A DNA stretch of 51,737 nucleotides from JBBDSV01 sp040904785 (GCA_040904785.1 JBBDSV010000016.1:1-51737); one strand, 5' to 3'; counted from the stretch's first letter, positions 7,543 to 17,261 are shown. The notes: generated from the sequence alone by a model not told the origin. Made by a program: numbers and translations.

Positions 7543-10500
7543 AGATCGCGCAAGGTGTTCGCGGTCCAGGCGAGCATGTCATCGGGCCGCGGGCGCGGCA
7601 ACGGCAGCTGCAGAACGCTGGGGTCGCCGCTGACGGTCGCACCGGGATGCTGCCGGTCGAGGCGGACACGCTGCCACTCGGCGAGCGTGACCGGCGCGAC
7701 ACGCAACCGTCCCTTTGGCGTGACCGCGACCTCCGTGATCCCCCAGCGGCGCAGCGCCGCCTTGAACGCCGCGAGCGCAAGCAGGCGATCGGCCGGCGGC
7801 GGGACCGGACCGAACCGGTCGACGAGTGCGGCACGTACATCGGCGACGCCGGCACTGTCACGCACGGCCGCGATGCGCTGATACAGCTCGAGCCGCTGGT
7901 TGGCGTCGGCGACGTAGTCCTGCGGCAGGTGAGCGTCGATCGGCACGTCGACGCGGATCTCGGCTTCCTCGACAATCGGGGAACCGGTCAGGTCGGCGAC
8001 TTCCTCCTGCAGAAGCTGCGCATACATGTCGAATCCGACGGCAGCGACGTGCCCGGACTGCTCGGCACCGACGATGTTGCCGGCACCACGGATCTCGAGG
8101 TCGCGGGCGGCGATGGCGAGGCCGGACCCCAGGCGGGTGTGCTCGGCGATCGTGCGCAACCGTTCGTAGGCCGGTTCCGTCAGTGACGCCCCCTGCGGAT
8201 AGAACAGGTAGGCGTAGCCGCGTTTGGCGGACCGGCCGACGCGGCCACGCAGCTGGTGCAGCTGTGCCAGGCCGAGCAGGTCGGCACGTTCGATCACCAG
8301 CGTGTTCGCGTTGGGCACGTCGAGCCCGGACTCGATGATGGTGGTGCACACGAGCACGTCGAACTCGCGCTGCCAGAACCGCACCATCACGCGTTCGAGT
8401 TGGCGTTCGTCCATCTGCCCGTGGGCGACCTCGACTCGGACTCCTGGCACGAGCTCCGCGAGGTGAGCGGCGGCGCCGTGGATCGTCTCGACCTGGTTGT
8501 GGACGTAGAACACCTGGCCGTCGCGCAACAGCTCTCGTCGGACTGCCAGTGTGATCTGCGCCTCGTCCCAGGGGCCGACGATGGTGTGCACCGGCTGGCG
8601 ATCCTCCGGCGGTGTCTCGATCACCGACAGGTCCCGGATGCCGGAGACAGCCATCTCCAGCGTCCGCGGGATCGGCGTCGCCGACATCGACAGCACGTCG
8701 ACGTGTGTGCGCAGTTGCTTCAGCCGCTCCTTTTGTTGCACACCGAAGCGCTGCTCCTCGTCGACAATGACCAGCCCGAGGTTCTTCCAGGTCACGGTGG
8801 GCGCGAGCAGCGCGTGCGTGCCGACGACGATGTCGACGGTTCCCGCGGCAAGTCGGTCGAGCACCGCACGCCGTTGTGCTGGGGTGACGAACCGGCTCAG
8901 CTCCTCGATCACCACGGGGAATCCCGAGAATCGCTCCGTGAACGTCTCGACGTGCTGCTGGGCGAGGATCGTGGTTGGCACGAGCACGGCGACCTGGGTG
9001 CCGTCGAACACCGCCTTGGCCGCGGCGCGAATCGCGACTTCGGTCTTGCCGAACCCGACGTCGCCGGCGAGCAGCCGGTCCATTGGCAACGGCGCCTCCA
9101 TGTCCTGCTTGATCTCGTCGAGCACCGTGAGCTGGTCGACCGTCTCCACGTGCGCGAACGCATCCTCGAGTTCGCTCTGCATCGAACCATCGGTGCCGAA
9201 GGCATGGCCGGGAGCGTGCATGCGCGCCGCATAGAGCCGGATGAGTTCGGCCGCGATGTCGCGGACCGCCTTGCGGACGCGATTCTTCGCCCGTTCCCAC
9301 TGGGCGCCACCGAGCGACATGACCCGCGGCGTCTCTCCGCCCTGGTAGCGGGCCAGCGCATCGACCTGGTCGGACGGGACGTAGAGGGTGTCACCGTTCG
9401 CATACTCGACCAGGACGTAATCGCGCTTGGCGGCACGGCCGTCGACGCCCGGGAATTCACGCGACACCATGCCGCGGAATCGTCCGACGCCGTGCGTGCG
9501 GTGCACGACGGCGTCACCCTTCTGCAGTTGCAGGACGGTGTCGGCTGCGGTCGCTCGCGTGCCGAGTCGTCGAGATGCGCGCCGGCGCCGCGGACCGAAG
9601 ACATCCCAGGTGCCAAGCACCGCGAGGCCGAGCTCGTCCGACCGGAAACCCGCCGGCAGTGAACTGGCGGTGACCTCGATCCGTCCGGGTGCCTCGTCGG
9701 CGAGCGCGGCGACGACCTGGACCGGCAGCCCGTGCTCGGCCACCACGTCGGCGACACGCCGCGCGGAACCTTCGGCATCGGCCGAGATGACGATGCGATG
9801 CCCCTCCGCCAGCAGCGGCTGGAGTCGTTCGCCCAGCAGCGCGATGTCGCCGCGGAACGAGTCCCATGCGGTCGCGTCGAGTGCGGTACCGCCCGGCGCG
9901 CCGGGGGCGAACGAGGCGAGGCGAACGGTCGGCTGTTCGGTCGCGAACACCTCGGCCGGATCGGCGAACCCGATCTGCCCGACACCACTTGCCTCGCGAT
10001 CATCACCGGACGAGCCGGACGGTCGCCAGGCCATGTCTGCGAGGACGTCGATCTCGTCGGCGAGTGCGCGGGCTCGCTGTTCGAGGAGGATCGGGTCGAC
10101 GAGCGCGATGGCCGATGTCGGCGGGAGGAAGTCGACCAGCAGCGCGGGATTTTCGCTGAGCAGCAACGCGAGCGACTCGACACCGTCGAACGTGTGGCCG
10201 TCGGCGAGCTGGTCGAGTTCGCTCGTCAGTTCCGGGAACGTCGCGATCGCCGTGCGGGCGCGGGCACGCAGATCGTCGTCGAGGACCAGCTCACGGGCGG
10301 CGGTGATGGTGACGCGCTCCGCCGGTTCGATGGAGCGCTGATCGGCGACGGCGAATGTGCGGACCGATTCGACATCGTCGCCGAAGAACTCGATGCGCAC
10401 CGCATGGTCGTCAGCCGCGGGAAACACGTCGATGATGCCGCCGCGCACCGCGAATTCGCCACGCTGGGTGACCTGAGGCGTGCGGACGTAACCGAGCCCG

Positions 10501-11018
10501 GCGAGCTTGGCGACGAATCCGTCGAAGTCGTCCGGCCCCACGGTGACCGTGACCGGCCGACGGTCGCGCAGTCGGCGATCCATCGGCTGCAGCGCCGCAC
10601 GAACCGGAGCGACGATCGCGGTCAGTGGCGACGAGCCGCCGTGGACGAGGCGGTCGAGCACGGCAAGCCGTCGTCCGACCGTCGCGGGCTGCGGCGACAG
10701 CCGTTCGTGGGGCAGCGTCTCCCACGCCGGGAACACCGCGACCGCGTCATCACCGAGATAGGCCTGCAATCCATCGGCGAGCACCTCGGCGTCGGACGAC
10801 CGCGGCGTGAGCACCAGCAGTGGTGTGTGCCGTTCCGCGAACAGGCTGAGCAGGTAGGGGCGCAGTGCGGACGGGCACGTCAGCTCGTCGGCGGCGAGCG
10901 CGTCGACCCAGTGCCGGCGGGCGGGCCGCAGGGTCGCCGCCAACGGGCCGCGCGCATGCCGCGGATCGAGCACGTCGTCGACGGAGTGAGGCCGACCCGC
11001 GACCGGCTCACCACTCAC
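7512..11018 (-). CDS. mfd: Transcription-repair coupling factor Mfd
   Basis: 1168-residue ATP-dependent translocase that removes RNA polymerase stalled at lesions and recruits UvrA. Domain order is intact: UvrB-homology region (residues ~45-300, VFPAWETLPHERLSP), RNA polymerase-interacting CarD-like module (VVHRTHGVGRFRG to DTLYVPSDQVD, ~500-570), then the RecG-like translocase with Walker A GDVGFGKTE, VGTHALL, DEEQRFGV, SMSATPIPRT, and the second RecA lobe with QLRGRVGRS, then the TRCF C-terminal domain. Length is near that of E. coli Mfd. The GTG start overlaps the stop of the preceding DUF4191 gene by 4 nt (GTGA), and the 3' end overlaps the convergent MFS gene by 31 bp. Confidence 0.97.
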   Translation of the reverse strand: MSGEPVAGRPHSVDDVLDPRHARGPLAATLRPARRHWVDALAADELTCPSALRPYLLSLFAERHTPLLVLTPRSSDAEVLADGLQAYLGDDAVAVFPAWETLPHERLSPQPATVGRRLAVLDRLVHGGSSPLTAIVAPVRAALQPMDRRLRDRRPVTVTVGPDDFDGFVAKLAGLGYVRTPQVTQRGEFAVRGGIIDVFPAADDHAVRIEFFGDDVESVRTFAVADQRSIEPAERVTITAARELVLDDDLRARARTAIATFPELTSELDQLADGHTFDGVESLALLLSENPALLVDFLPPTSAIALVDPILLEQRARALADEIDVLADMAWRPSGSSGDDREASGVGQIGFADPAEVFATEQPTVRLASFAPGAPGGTALDATAWDSFRGDIALLGERLQPLLAEGHRIVISADAEGSARRVADVVAEHGLPVQVVAALADEAPGRIEVTASSLPAGFRSDELGLAVLGTWDVFGPRRRRASRRLGTRATAADTVLQLQKGDAVVHRTHGVGRFRGMVSREFPGVDGRAAKRDYVLVEYANGDTLYVPSDQVDALARYQGGETPRVMSLGGAQWERAKNRVRKAVRDIAAELIRLYAARMHAPGHAFGTDGSMQSELEDAFAHVETVDQLTVLDEIKQDMEAPLPMDRLLAGDVGFGKTEVAIRAAAKAVFDGTQVAVLVPTTILAQQHVETFTERFSGFPVVIEELSRFVTPAQRRAVLDRLAAGTVDIVVGTHALLAPTVTWKNLGLVIVDEEQRFGVQQKERLKQLRTHVDVLSMSATPIPRTLEMAVSGIRDLSVIETPPEDRQPVHTIVGPWDEAQITLAVRRELLRDGQVFYVHNQVETIHGAAAHLAELVPGVRVEVAHGQMDERQLERVMVRFWQREFDVLVCTTIIESGLDVPNANTLVIERADLLGLAQLHQLRGRVGRSAKRGYAYLFYPQGASLTEPAYERLRTIAEHTRLGSGLAIAARDLEIRGAGNIVGAEQSGHVAAVGFDMYAQLLQEEVADLTGSPIVEEAEIRVDVPIDAHLPQDYVADANQRLELYQRIAAVRDSAGVADVRAALVDRFGPVPPPADRLLALAAFKAALRRWGITEVAVTPKGRLRVAPVTLAEWQRVRLDRQHPGATVSGDPSVLQLPLPRPRPDDMLAWTANTLRDLYAPPPSDGH

Positions 11019-11668
11019 CGCGGCTTGGGTCGCTTGCGGCCGGCGAGCGCCATCGGGTCGATGCCCTTGGGGATCGGCGGCGCCTTGTCGAGCGACTGCA
11101 ACTTCCGCGCCAGCTGCGGCACGTCCCGCTTGCCGAGCTTGCCTCGCAACTTCATCACGTGCCGCTGCAGCTTGCGCAGCCGGACCTGCCCCTCGCCCTC
11201 GCCAACGATCACCTGGTGGATGGGCACGTCCCCAACAACGCGCTCAAGGCGTTTGCGTTCCTTGGCGATCAGCCCCGACACCCGCGCAGGTGCGCCTTCA
11301 CCGACGAGCACGATGCCGCAGCGTCCGACGGCCCGATGCACCATGTCCTGCTTGGCGTTGACGGCGACCGCGGGCGAGACGAACCATTGTCCGCGCAGCA
11401 CCTGCAGAATCGCGGCACCGGCGCCGAGTTGGCCGTCGAGCGCGGCGTACTGCGCCTTCTGCAGCCGCCAATTGAACACGCCGAGGCCCGCAACGAAGGC
11501 GAACAGCAGGCCGAAGACGGCCATCGCCCAGATGGCGAACAGCGAACCGACAGCGGCACCGGCACCGGCGCCGAGCACGAGCGCGCCAACGACGAACGGC
11601 ACTGCCCGCGCATCGATCTCGCGCAGCTGGCGCCATGCGTCCCGGATCTGCTGCAAACGTTCCTTCAC
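11015..11668 (-). CDS. DUF4191 family membrane protein
   Basis: 217-residue protein of a family known mainly from Actinobacteria, with no established function. Two adjacent membrane helices occupy about residues 24-68 and are followed by a soluble domain containing the recognisable family blocks: AAILQVLRGQWFVSPAVAVN, KQDMVHRAVGRCGIVLVGEG, and a basic C-terminus (LRKLQRHVMKLRGKLGK). The GTG at complement 11666-11668 is preferred because gaggag lies 6 nt before it; the frame is open 15 codons further upstream without a ribosome site. It starts 10 nt after pth ends and its stop overlaps the mfd start by 4 nt, so it is an operon member between translation-quality and DNA-repair genes. Confidence 0.85.
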   Translation of the reverse strand: MKERLQQIRDAWRQLREIDARAVPFVVGALVLGAGAGAAVGSLFAIWAMAVFGLLFAFVAGLGVFNWRLQKAQYAALDGQLGAGAAILQVLRGQWFVSPAVAVNAKQDMVHRAVGRCGIVLVGEGAPARVSGLIAKERKRLERVVGDVPIHQVIVGEGEGQVRLRKLQRHVMKLRGKLGKRDVPQLARKLQSLDKAPPIPKGIDPMALAGRKRPKPR

Positions 11669-11678
11669 GGTCGTCTCC

Positions 11679-12281
11679 TCACGCGCCCGCGCCCGGCGAC
11701 ACGTCGCGGGCATGGAAGGTGTTCTGCGTCACGTCGAGCCCGTCGGCGACGAGTGACACCACCGCCGCACCGGCTTGATCGACGGCCACGTCGGCCGCGT
11801 CCCGTTCGTCGGCGGTGAATCGCCCGAGCACATGGTCACGTCCCGGTATCCGCCCTGGAGGCCGGCCGATACCGATACGCACCCGAAGGTAGTCCGGACT
11901 ACCGAACGCTCGCTGCACATCGGCGAGGCCATTGTGCCCACCGTTGCCTCCACCGCGCTTGCAGCGGACCGCACCCAACGGAAGGTCCAGGTCGTCATGG
12001 CAGACGATGAGGCGGTCCAATGGGACCTTGTACCAGTTCGCTGCGGCGCGCACCGGGTCACCGGAGGTGTTCATGAACGCCTCGGCGACGAACAACACGA
12101 GCGGGGTGCCGTCCACGTCGACTTCCGCGACGGCACCGCGTGCCCGCTTGTTGCGCGACATCGTCACGCCCTCGCGCTTCGCGAGTGCGCGCACGACATC
12201 GGCGCCGATGTTGTGGCGTGTCCCCGCGTACTCGGGCTCCGGGTTGCCGAGGCCGACGGCCAACCAGCGTTCGGGTGCCAC
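11679..12281 (-). CDS. pth: Peptidyl-tRNA hydrolase
   Basis: 200-residue esterase that recycles peptidyl-tRNAs dropped from ribosomes. All active-site residues of the bacterial Pth1 family are in place with constant spacing: N13 (GLGNPE), catalytic H23 (TRHNIG), N71 (AFMNTSG), D96 (CHDDLDLP) and N117 (NGGHNGL). The GTG start is supported by ggagg 5 nt upstream and by the canonical LAVGLGNP position near residue 10; the longer frame upstream adds an Arg/Thr-rich tail that overlaps the end of rplY. Next to rplY, as in many bacteria. Confidence 0.95.
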   Translation of the reverse strand: MAPERWLAVGLGNPEPEYAGTRHNIGADVVRALAKREGVTMSRNKRARGAVAEVDVDGTPLVLFVAEAFMNTSGDPVRAAANWYKVPLDRLIVCHDDLDLPLGAVRCKRGGGNGGHNGLADVQRAFGSPDYLRVRIGIGRPPGRIPGRDHVLGRFTADERDAADVAVDQAGAAVVSLVADGLDVTQNTFHARDVSPGAGA

Positions 12282-12309
12282 GCGCCCTCCTTCGCCCGTC
12301 GGCAAAGCC

Positions 12310-13008
12310 TCAGTCGTCGCGGGGTTCGTCCTCGTCGTCCTCGTCGCCGCCCTCGCCCTCGGCAGGCTCGGCAGCTTCGTCGGCGTCCTCGGGGACATCC
12401 TCCTCGATACCTGCCGTCTCCTCCAGCGCCTCGAGCTCGGCTTCGCTGATCGGCGCGTTGACCGTCACGACGGTGCGTTCCACATCGATGTCGAACTCGG
12501 CACCTGCGGGAAGCTGGTCGGTTAGGTCTTCGACCCGATGGACGTCGCCGATCGCCATCCCGGCGATCGACAGTTCGAATGCGTTCGGCGTGTCGAGCGG
12601 GCGCACGAGGATCGGTACGGAGTAGAGGATCTGGTTGACGACACCGCCGTCGTTGGCGGTCTCCTCCTCGTCGAGCAGGTGCACCGGGATGTCGACGGTG
12701 ATCGGCGTGTCCTTGTCGACCGCAAGCAGGTCGACGTGGATGTAGTCACCACGAACCGGATGCGTCTGCAGGTCGCGGGCGACCGCGAGGTGCGGGGTGT
12801 CGTCGAGGTCGATCTGCAGCAGGGCGTTGCGGCCCGCTTCACTGTGCAACGCGTGGTACAGGTCGAGCGCGGCGACACTGACCGGGGTCGGGTCGACCTC
12901 GTAGCCGTAGATGATCGCCGGGACGCGTCCCTCACGCCGCAGGCGGCTTGAGGCGCCCTTGCCCTGCCGCTCACGCTTGACGACGTCGAGCTTGATCTGG
13001 TTCGACAC
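12310..13008 (-). CDS. rplY: Ribosomal protein bL25 (CTC/TL5 general stress form)
   Basis: 232-residue 5S rRNA-binding large-subunit protein. The N-terminal L25 domain (residues ~1-95) contains GKGASSRLRREGRVPAIIYG, and the TL5/CTC C-terminal beta domain (~100-190) follows, so this is the long CTC form rather than the short E. coli type. The last ~40 residues are an extremely acidic Glu/Asp tail, common in high-GC Actinobacteria. The GTG start is preceded by aggag (complement of 13016-13020). It lies upstream of pth; a hairpin separates it from prs. Confidence 0.95.
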   Translation of the reverse strand: MSNQIKLDVVKRERQGKGASSRLRREGRVPAIIYGYEVDPTPVSVAALDLYHALHSEAGRNALLQIDLDDTPHLAVARDLQTHPVRGDYIHVDLLAVDKDTPITVDIPVHLLDEEETANDGGVVNQILYSVPILVRPLDTPNAFELSIAGMAIGDVHRVEDLTDQLPAGAEFDIDVERTVVTVNAPISEAELEALEETAGIEEDVPEDADEAAEPAEGEGGDEDDEDEPRDD

Positions 13009-13130
13009 GATGGTGCTCCTGCGGTGGAGGTCCCCGTCGCGGGTCGGTCACCGAAAGTGGCGAGGTGTCACGCGGGGTTGCGGGCGTCGTGGCCGTCGGA
13101 ACACGTCGCGGTGGCCGCCGTACACACGCT

Positions 13131-13153
13131 CGGCCCGCGATGATTGCGGGCCG
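13131..13153 (-). terminator. Hairpin between prs and rplY
   Basis: Perfect 8-bp inverted repeat cggcccgc / gcgggccg with a 7-nt loop, in the 235-nt gap downstream of prs. There is no T-run after it on the transcribed strand, so it may be a partial terminator or an RNA-processing hairpin rather than a classical terminator. A 14-bp palindrome, gtcgccgcggcgac (13178-13191), lies closer to prs. Confidence 0.45.
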
Positions 13154-13243
13154 TATGGACGTGATCGTACCGGCGCCGTCGCCGCGGCGACAACCCGGTC
13201 GTGCACGTGGCCGGAGTCCGACGGACGGCCTCCGGAGGGCGCC

Positions 13244-14230
13244 TCAGACGTTCTCGCCCTGGAAGATCTCCGATACCGACTGGTCTTCGAACACCGCGCG
13301 CAACGCCGAGGCCAGGATCGGCGCGATCGAGAGCACGACGAGCTTGTCGATTCGCCGTTCCTCGGGAATCGGCAGCGTGTTCGTCACGACGACCTTCTCG
13401 ATCGACGATTCCGCCAGGCGAGCGGGCGCGGGCCCGCTGAACAACGGATGCGTTGCCAGCGCGAGTACCCGTGACGCGCCTCGCTCCTTGAGTAACTCCG
13501 CGGCACCACAGATCGTTCCCGCGGTATCGATCATGTCGTCGACGAGGATCGCGGTCTTGCCGGCAACATCGCCGATCACGTCGAGTGAGACGGCAACGTT
13601 GTGTTCGCGAGGGTCGCGACGCTTGTGCAGGATCGCGATCGGCGCGCCGACGTGACCCGCGAACTTCTCCGTGAGTCGCACACGACCGGCGTCGGGCGAG
13701 ACGATGACCCGCTGCTGCTCCTCGGTGTTCTCGCGGACCCACTGGACGAGCAGCGGCAGTGCGGTCAGTGCGTCGAACGGGTCGTGGTAGAAGCCCTGGA
13801 TCTGGCCGGTGTGCAGGTCGACCGACATGATCCGATCGACGCCGACCGACTCATACATGTCGGCGACCATGCGTGCGGCGATCGCCTCACGTGAGAGCGC
13901 CTTCTTGTCCGAGCGGCTGTAGCCGTAGTACGGGATGACGGCGACCGTGCGCTTGGCCGATGCACGCTTGAGCGCGTCGAGCATCACCAACTGTTCAACG
14001 ATGTAGTCGTTGATGCTCATGCCCGCGGGCATCGACAGATGGCTCTGCAGCACGAACACGTCGGCGCCGCGAACGGACTCGGTGAAGCGCGCGTACAGCT
14101 CGCCGTTGGCGAACTGTGACAGCTTGACCTCGCCGAGCCGCATGCCGAGATGATCGGCGACTTCCCGTGCGAGCTCCGGATACGACGATCCGGAGAAGAT
14201 CATCATCCGCTTCTTGGTGACGACTTCCAC
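13244..14230 (-). CDS. prs: Ribose-phosphate pyrophosphokinase (PRPP synthetase)
   Basis: 328-residue enzyme making PRPP from ribose 5-phosphate and ATP, feeding nucleotide, His and Trp synthesis. Visible signatures: FSGSSYPELA, QFANGELYARF, the flexible-loop region YYGYSRSDKK, the MSVDLHTGQIQGFY block, VSPDAGRVR and the PRPP-binding loop DDMIDTAGT. The usual ARQDRK at the ATP-binding loop is here SRSDKK, a conservative variant. Start choice: GTG at complement 14228-14230 gives an N-terminus like MEVVTKKRM, the family norm; an in-frame ATG at 14293, only 16 nt after glmU, would add 21 residues (349 in total) and cannot be excluded. Downstream of glmU, as in Mycobacterium. Confidence 0.93.
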   Translation of the reverse strand: MEVVTKKRMMIFSGSSYPELAREVADHLGMRLGEVKLSQFANGELYARFTESVRGADVFVLQSHLSMPAGMSINDYIVEQLVMLDALKRASAKRTVAVIPYYGYSRSDKKALSREAIAARMVADMYESVGVDRIMSVDLHTGQIQGFYHDPFDALTALPLLVQWVRENTEEQQRVIVSPDAGRVRLTEKFAGHVGAPIAILHKRRDPREHNVAVSLDVIGDVAGKTAILVDDMIDTAGTICGAAELLKERGASRVLALATHPLFSGPAPARLAESSIEKVVVTNTLPIPEERRIDKLVVLSIAPILASALRAVFEDQSVSEIFQGENV

Positions 14231-14309
14231 GCTTGACCCGTCGCTGCTCGGCTGGGAGGTTCGAACCGTAGCCGTCACGTCGGGCAAGCGCATAGCCCGC
14301 CGATCGCGG

Positions 14310-15695
14310 TCAGGTGCGCCGTGCGTCGACCCACCCTTCCTTGATGGTCTGCCGCGAGCGTGCGATCGCGAGCGCACCCGGGGGAACGTCGTCGGTGATG
14401 ACCGACCCCGCGGCGGTGTAGGCGTTGGCGCCGATGGTGACCGGCGCGACGAGCATCGTGTCACACCCGATGAACGCACCGTCCTCGAGGGTCGTGACGT
14501 GCTTGTCCTGACCGTCGTAGTTCACGGTCACCACACCACATGCCACATTGACGCCGCTGCCCACGACGGCGTCGCCGACGTAGGAGAGGTGCGGAATCTT
14601 GCTGCCCGCACCGACGACGACGTTCTTGGTTTCGACATAGGCGCCAGCCTTGGTGTCCGGGCCGAGTCGAGTTCCGCGCCGAAGGTGGGCGAACGGACCG
14701 ACGTTGGCACCCGCACCGATGACCGCACTCTCCGCCCGAGTCGAGTGCACCGTCGCATCGTCGTCGACCTGGCAGGCGGTCAGATGGCTGTTGGGTCCGA
14801 TCGTCACCCGCGCACCGATCCGTGTGCCGCCGTCCAGGATCGTGTTCGGCAGCACGACCGTGTCCGCGCCGATCTCGACGTCGATATCGACGTAGGTGGT
14901 CGCCGGGTCGATCACGGTCACCCCACCATCGAGCATGAGGTGATCCAGGTGCCGCCGCCGCAGCACCGCTGCCGCATCCGCGAGTTGGCGACGGTCATTC
15001 ACGCCCGCGACGACTGCGGCATCGGCGACCACCGCCGCCATCGGGGCACCGTCGGCGTGCTGGCCGGCGACGACATCGGTGAGGTAGAGCTCGCCCTGCG
15101 CGTTGTCGCCAGCGAGGTCGGCGACACCCGCCTGAAGCCGCGACCGATCGAAGACGTACATGCCGGCGTTGATCTCCTCGATCAACGCCTCGTCGTCGGA
15201 TGCATCGGCATCCTCGACGACGCGGACGGCGAACGACCCGTCACGCACGACGCGCCCGTAGCCCGAGGGGTCGTCGACATGTGCGGTCAGCAGCGCGCCA
15301 CCCGCACCGTCGGCGTCGACGAGACGCGCGAGCACGTCGGTCGTCAGCAGCGGAGTGTCGCCCGGCACGACGAGCACCCGGTCGACACCTTCGGCCAGCG
15401 CGGCGAGGGCGCACTGCACGGCGTGCCCGGTGCCGCGGGGCGACGGCTGTTCGACGACGGTCACCTCGTCACCAGCAACGGCATCGATCTCCGCACGCAC
15501 GTCGTCGGCGTCCGGGGCGACGATGACGACGAGCTGGCCGACGTCGAGCGCGCGAACGGCGGACAACACGTGGTGCAGCAGAGTCCGGCCTGCTGCCCGG
15601 TGCAGCACCTTGGGTACGGACGACCGGAACCGCGTTCCTCGGCCGGCCGCGAGCACGATCGCGGCGACATGGGTGCGGGTTGCGTGGCTGGGCAC
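14310..15695 (-). CDS. glmU: Bifunctional GlmU: GlcN-1-P acetyltransferase / GlcNAc-1-P uridyltransferase
   Basis: 461-residue enzyme producing UDP-GlcNAc for peptidoglycan. The N-terminal Rossmann uridyltransferase domain has the nucleotide loop LAAGRGTRFRSSVPKVLH at residues 15-32 and GDTPLL. The C-terminal left-handed beta-helix runs from about residue 250 with hexapeptide repeats (IGARVTIGPN, VIGAGANVGPF) and the acetyl-CoA-site region VNYDGQDKH with SYVGDAVVGSG. Length fits the family. The GTG start has a strong gaggagg ribosome site (complement of 15703-15709). It heads the minus-strand housekeeping block and is divergent from the PrpD-family gene across 206 nt. Confidence 0.96.
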   Translation of the reverse strand: MPSHATRTHVAAIVLAAGRGTRFRSSVPKVLHRAAGRTLLHHVLSAVRALDVGQLVVIVAPDADDVRAEIDAVAGDEVTVVEQPSPRGTGHAVQCALAALAEGVDRVLVVPGDTPLLTTDVLARLVDADGAGGALLTAHVDDPSGYGRVVRDGSFAVRVVEDADASDDEALIEEINAGMYVFDRSRLQAGVADLAGDNAQGELYLTDVVAGQHADGAPMAAVVADAAVVAGVNDRRQLADAAAVLRRRHLDHLMLDGGVTVIDPATTYVDIDVEIGADTVVLPNTILDGGTRIGARVTIGPNSHLTACQVDDDATVHSTRAESAVIGAGANVGPFAHLRRGTRLGPDTKAGAYVETKNVVVGAGSKIPHLSYVGDAVVGSGVNVACGVVTVNYDGQDKHVTTLEDGAFIGCDTMLVAPVTIGANAYTAAGSVITDDVPPGALAIARSRQTIKEGWVDARRT

Positions 15696-15901
15696 CGTGT
15701 GACCTCCTCGGCGGTGCGACGCACCCTACTTCGCACCGTCGGGCCGGTGGCAGCAGATGGACGATCGTCCAACGCTCGCCGATCCACGGCACGCCACCCC
15801 CACCGGACGCCGCCCGGGACGCCCGACTACTCTGCAGACTTCATTCGGCGCGCCGTACACGGCGACATCGGGCAGTCAGACACGACGACAAGGACGCAGG
15901 C

Positions 15902-17257
15902 GTGGGCGAGAACGTGACCGAGCCGTTGGCGACGTTCGCCGCGGAACTGACCTACGACGACCTTCCCGTGCAGACCCGGGACTACGTCAAGAAGCTGCTG
16001 TTCGACAGTGTCGCCTGTGCACTGGCGAGCAGCTTCAGCGACGAGGTGCCCGAGATCGCCGGCTTCGCCCGCGACATCGGAGCCGAGGGCGACTCGACGG
16101 TCATCGGCGAATCGGAGACGCTGTCGTTGATCGGCGCCAGCCTGCTCAATGCCTACCTGATCACCGCCGTCACCGTCTGCGACGTCTATTCGGCTGCGCA
16201 CGTCCACGTCACGCCGGAGATCATCCCGCCGACCCTGGCCATTGCCGAACGTGATCGCGCCAGCGGGCGGCAGCTCGTCACCGCGCTCGCGGCGGGGCTG
16301 GAATCGGCCGTCCGGGTCGCCGACGGCATGAACTATCCCGTCGCACGCACGCGCGGCTGGCACATGCCGGGCATCGTCGGTCCGTTCGGCGCAGCCGCAG
16401 GTGTCGGCCAGATCGTCGGGCTCGATGCGGGTCAGATGCGCAATGCATTCGGACTCGCCGGCACCCAGTCAGCGGGCACCTGGGCATCATGGGGCACGCC
16501 GGCGGTGAAATTCCACCAGGCACGCGGCGCGGTTTCGGGCCTGCTCGCCGGATTGTTGGCGACACACGCGTTCCCGGCGTCCGCCGACATCCTCGGGCAT
16601 GAGGACGGCGGGATCTACCACGCCTACGCTCCCGAGCCGAAGCCCGAGGCCGTGGCCGACGGGCTCGGCACCCGCTGGGCGCTCGAAGGCATCTCCCTGC
16701 GGCTGTGGCCGGGCGGGACCCCGCTGCAAGCGGCACTCACCGCACTCTTCGAGGTCAAGCGAGCGAAGCCTGATCTCGCGCTCGACGACATCTCCCAGGT
16801 GCACATGGCGATCGCGCCGGGCGTGTTCGACGCCCACAACCGGTTCGTACGACCGGAGGGAACCTTCGACGCGCTGCTGAGCTTCCATTACGCCGCCGCG
16901 CAGGTGCTGTCCGCCGGCACGTTCTGGATGGACGACCTTGAGGCACGTCGGTTCCTCGATCCGACCCTGCAAGCATTCATGGCCGATCGCGTGACACTGG
17001 AGGGTGTCGAAGGTGAGACCCCCGACAGCTGCGAGCTGACGATCACGCTCACCTCGGGCGAGACGCTCCACGCCGACATTGATGCGGCCACCGGGCATCC
17101 GCGAAACCCCGCCTCGATCGAGGAACTCACCGAGAAGTTCCGCCGGTGCGCCGACGGTCGACTCTCCGACACCGAGACCGATGCGCTGATCGAGACACTG
17201 CGCAACGTCGAGGAACTCGACGACGTCACGGAGCTGTTCGCCCAGCTGCGCCGATGA
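15902..17257 (+). CDS. MmgE/PrpD family protein (2-methylcitrate / aconitate-type dehydratase fold)
   Basis: 451-residue protein of the family that includes 2-methylcitrate dehydratase PrpD and cis-aconitate decarboxylase. The two-domain layout is normal: an all-helical domain with LLFDSVACALAS near the start, SAAHVHVTPEIIPPTLA, GWHMPGIVGPFGAAAGVG and FHQARGAVSG, then an alpha/beta lid domain from ~270. No methylcitrate-cycle partners (prpB, prpC) are nearby, so a 2-methylcitrate role is not supported; the substrate is probably another hydroxy- or unsaturated acid. The GTG at 15902 has aagga 7 nt upstream; a second GTG at 15914 is possible. It is followed 4 nt later by an MFS gene, suggesting uptake or export of the substrate. 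Confidence 0.82.
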   Translation: MGENVTEPLATFAAELTYDDLPVQTRDYVKKLLFDSVACALASSFSDEVPEIAGFARDIGAEGDSTVIGESETLSLIGASLLNAYLITAVTVCDVYSAAHVHVTPEIIPPTLAIAERDRASGRQLVTALAAGLESAVRVADGMNYPVARTRGWHMPGIVGPFGAAAGVGQIVGLDAGQMRNAFGLAGTQSAGTWASWGTPAVKFHQARGAVSGLLAGLLATHAFPASADILGHEDGGIYHAYAPEPKPEAVADGLGTRWALEGISLRLWPGGTPLQAALTALFEVKRAKPDLALDDISQVHMAIAPGVFDAHNRFVRPEGTFDALLSFHYAAAQVLSAGTFWMDDLEARRFLDPTLQAFMADRVTLEGVEGETPDSCELTITLTSGETLHADIDAATGHPRNPASIEELTEKFRRCADGRLSDTETDALIETLRNVEELDDVTELFAQLRR

Positions 17258-17261
17258 TCCC

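Noticed and set aside
9732..11756. A 674-codon open frame on the plus strand, antisense to mfd
   Set aside because: The opposite strand encodes a full Mfd with all motifs; in GC-rich DNA long antisense frames are expected, and this one has an Arg/Asp/Gly-rich product without domains.
14258..14267. ggttcgaacc, resembling a tRNA T-arm
   Set aside because: No acceptor stem, anticodon arm or D-arm can be folded around it; it is a short palindrome between glmU and prs.
14214..15917. A 567-codon open frame antisense to glmU
   Set aside because: Shadow of glmU; composition His/Arg/Asp-rich and no motif.
15902..17257. 2-methylcitrate dehydratase PrpD of the methylcitrate cycle
   Set aside because: No prpB or prpC near, and the partner is a transporter; only family membership can be claimed.
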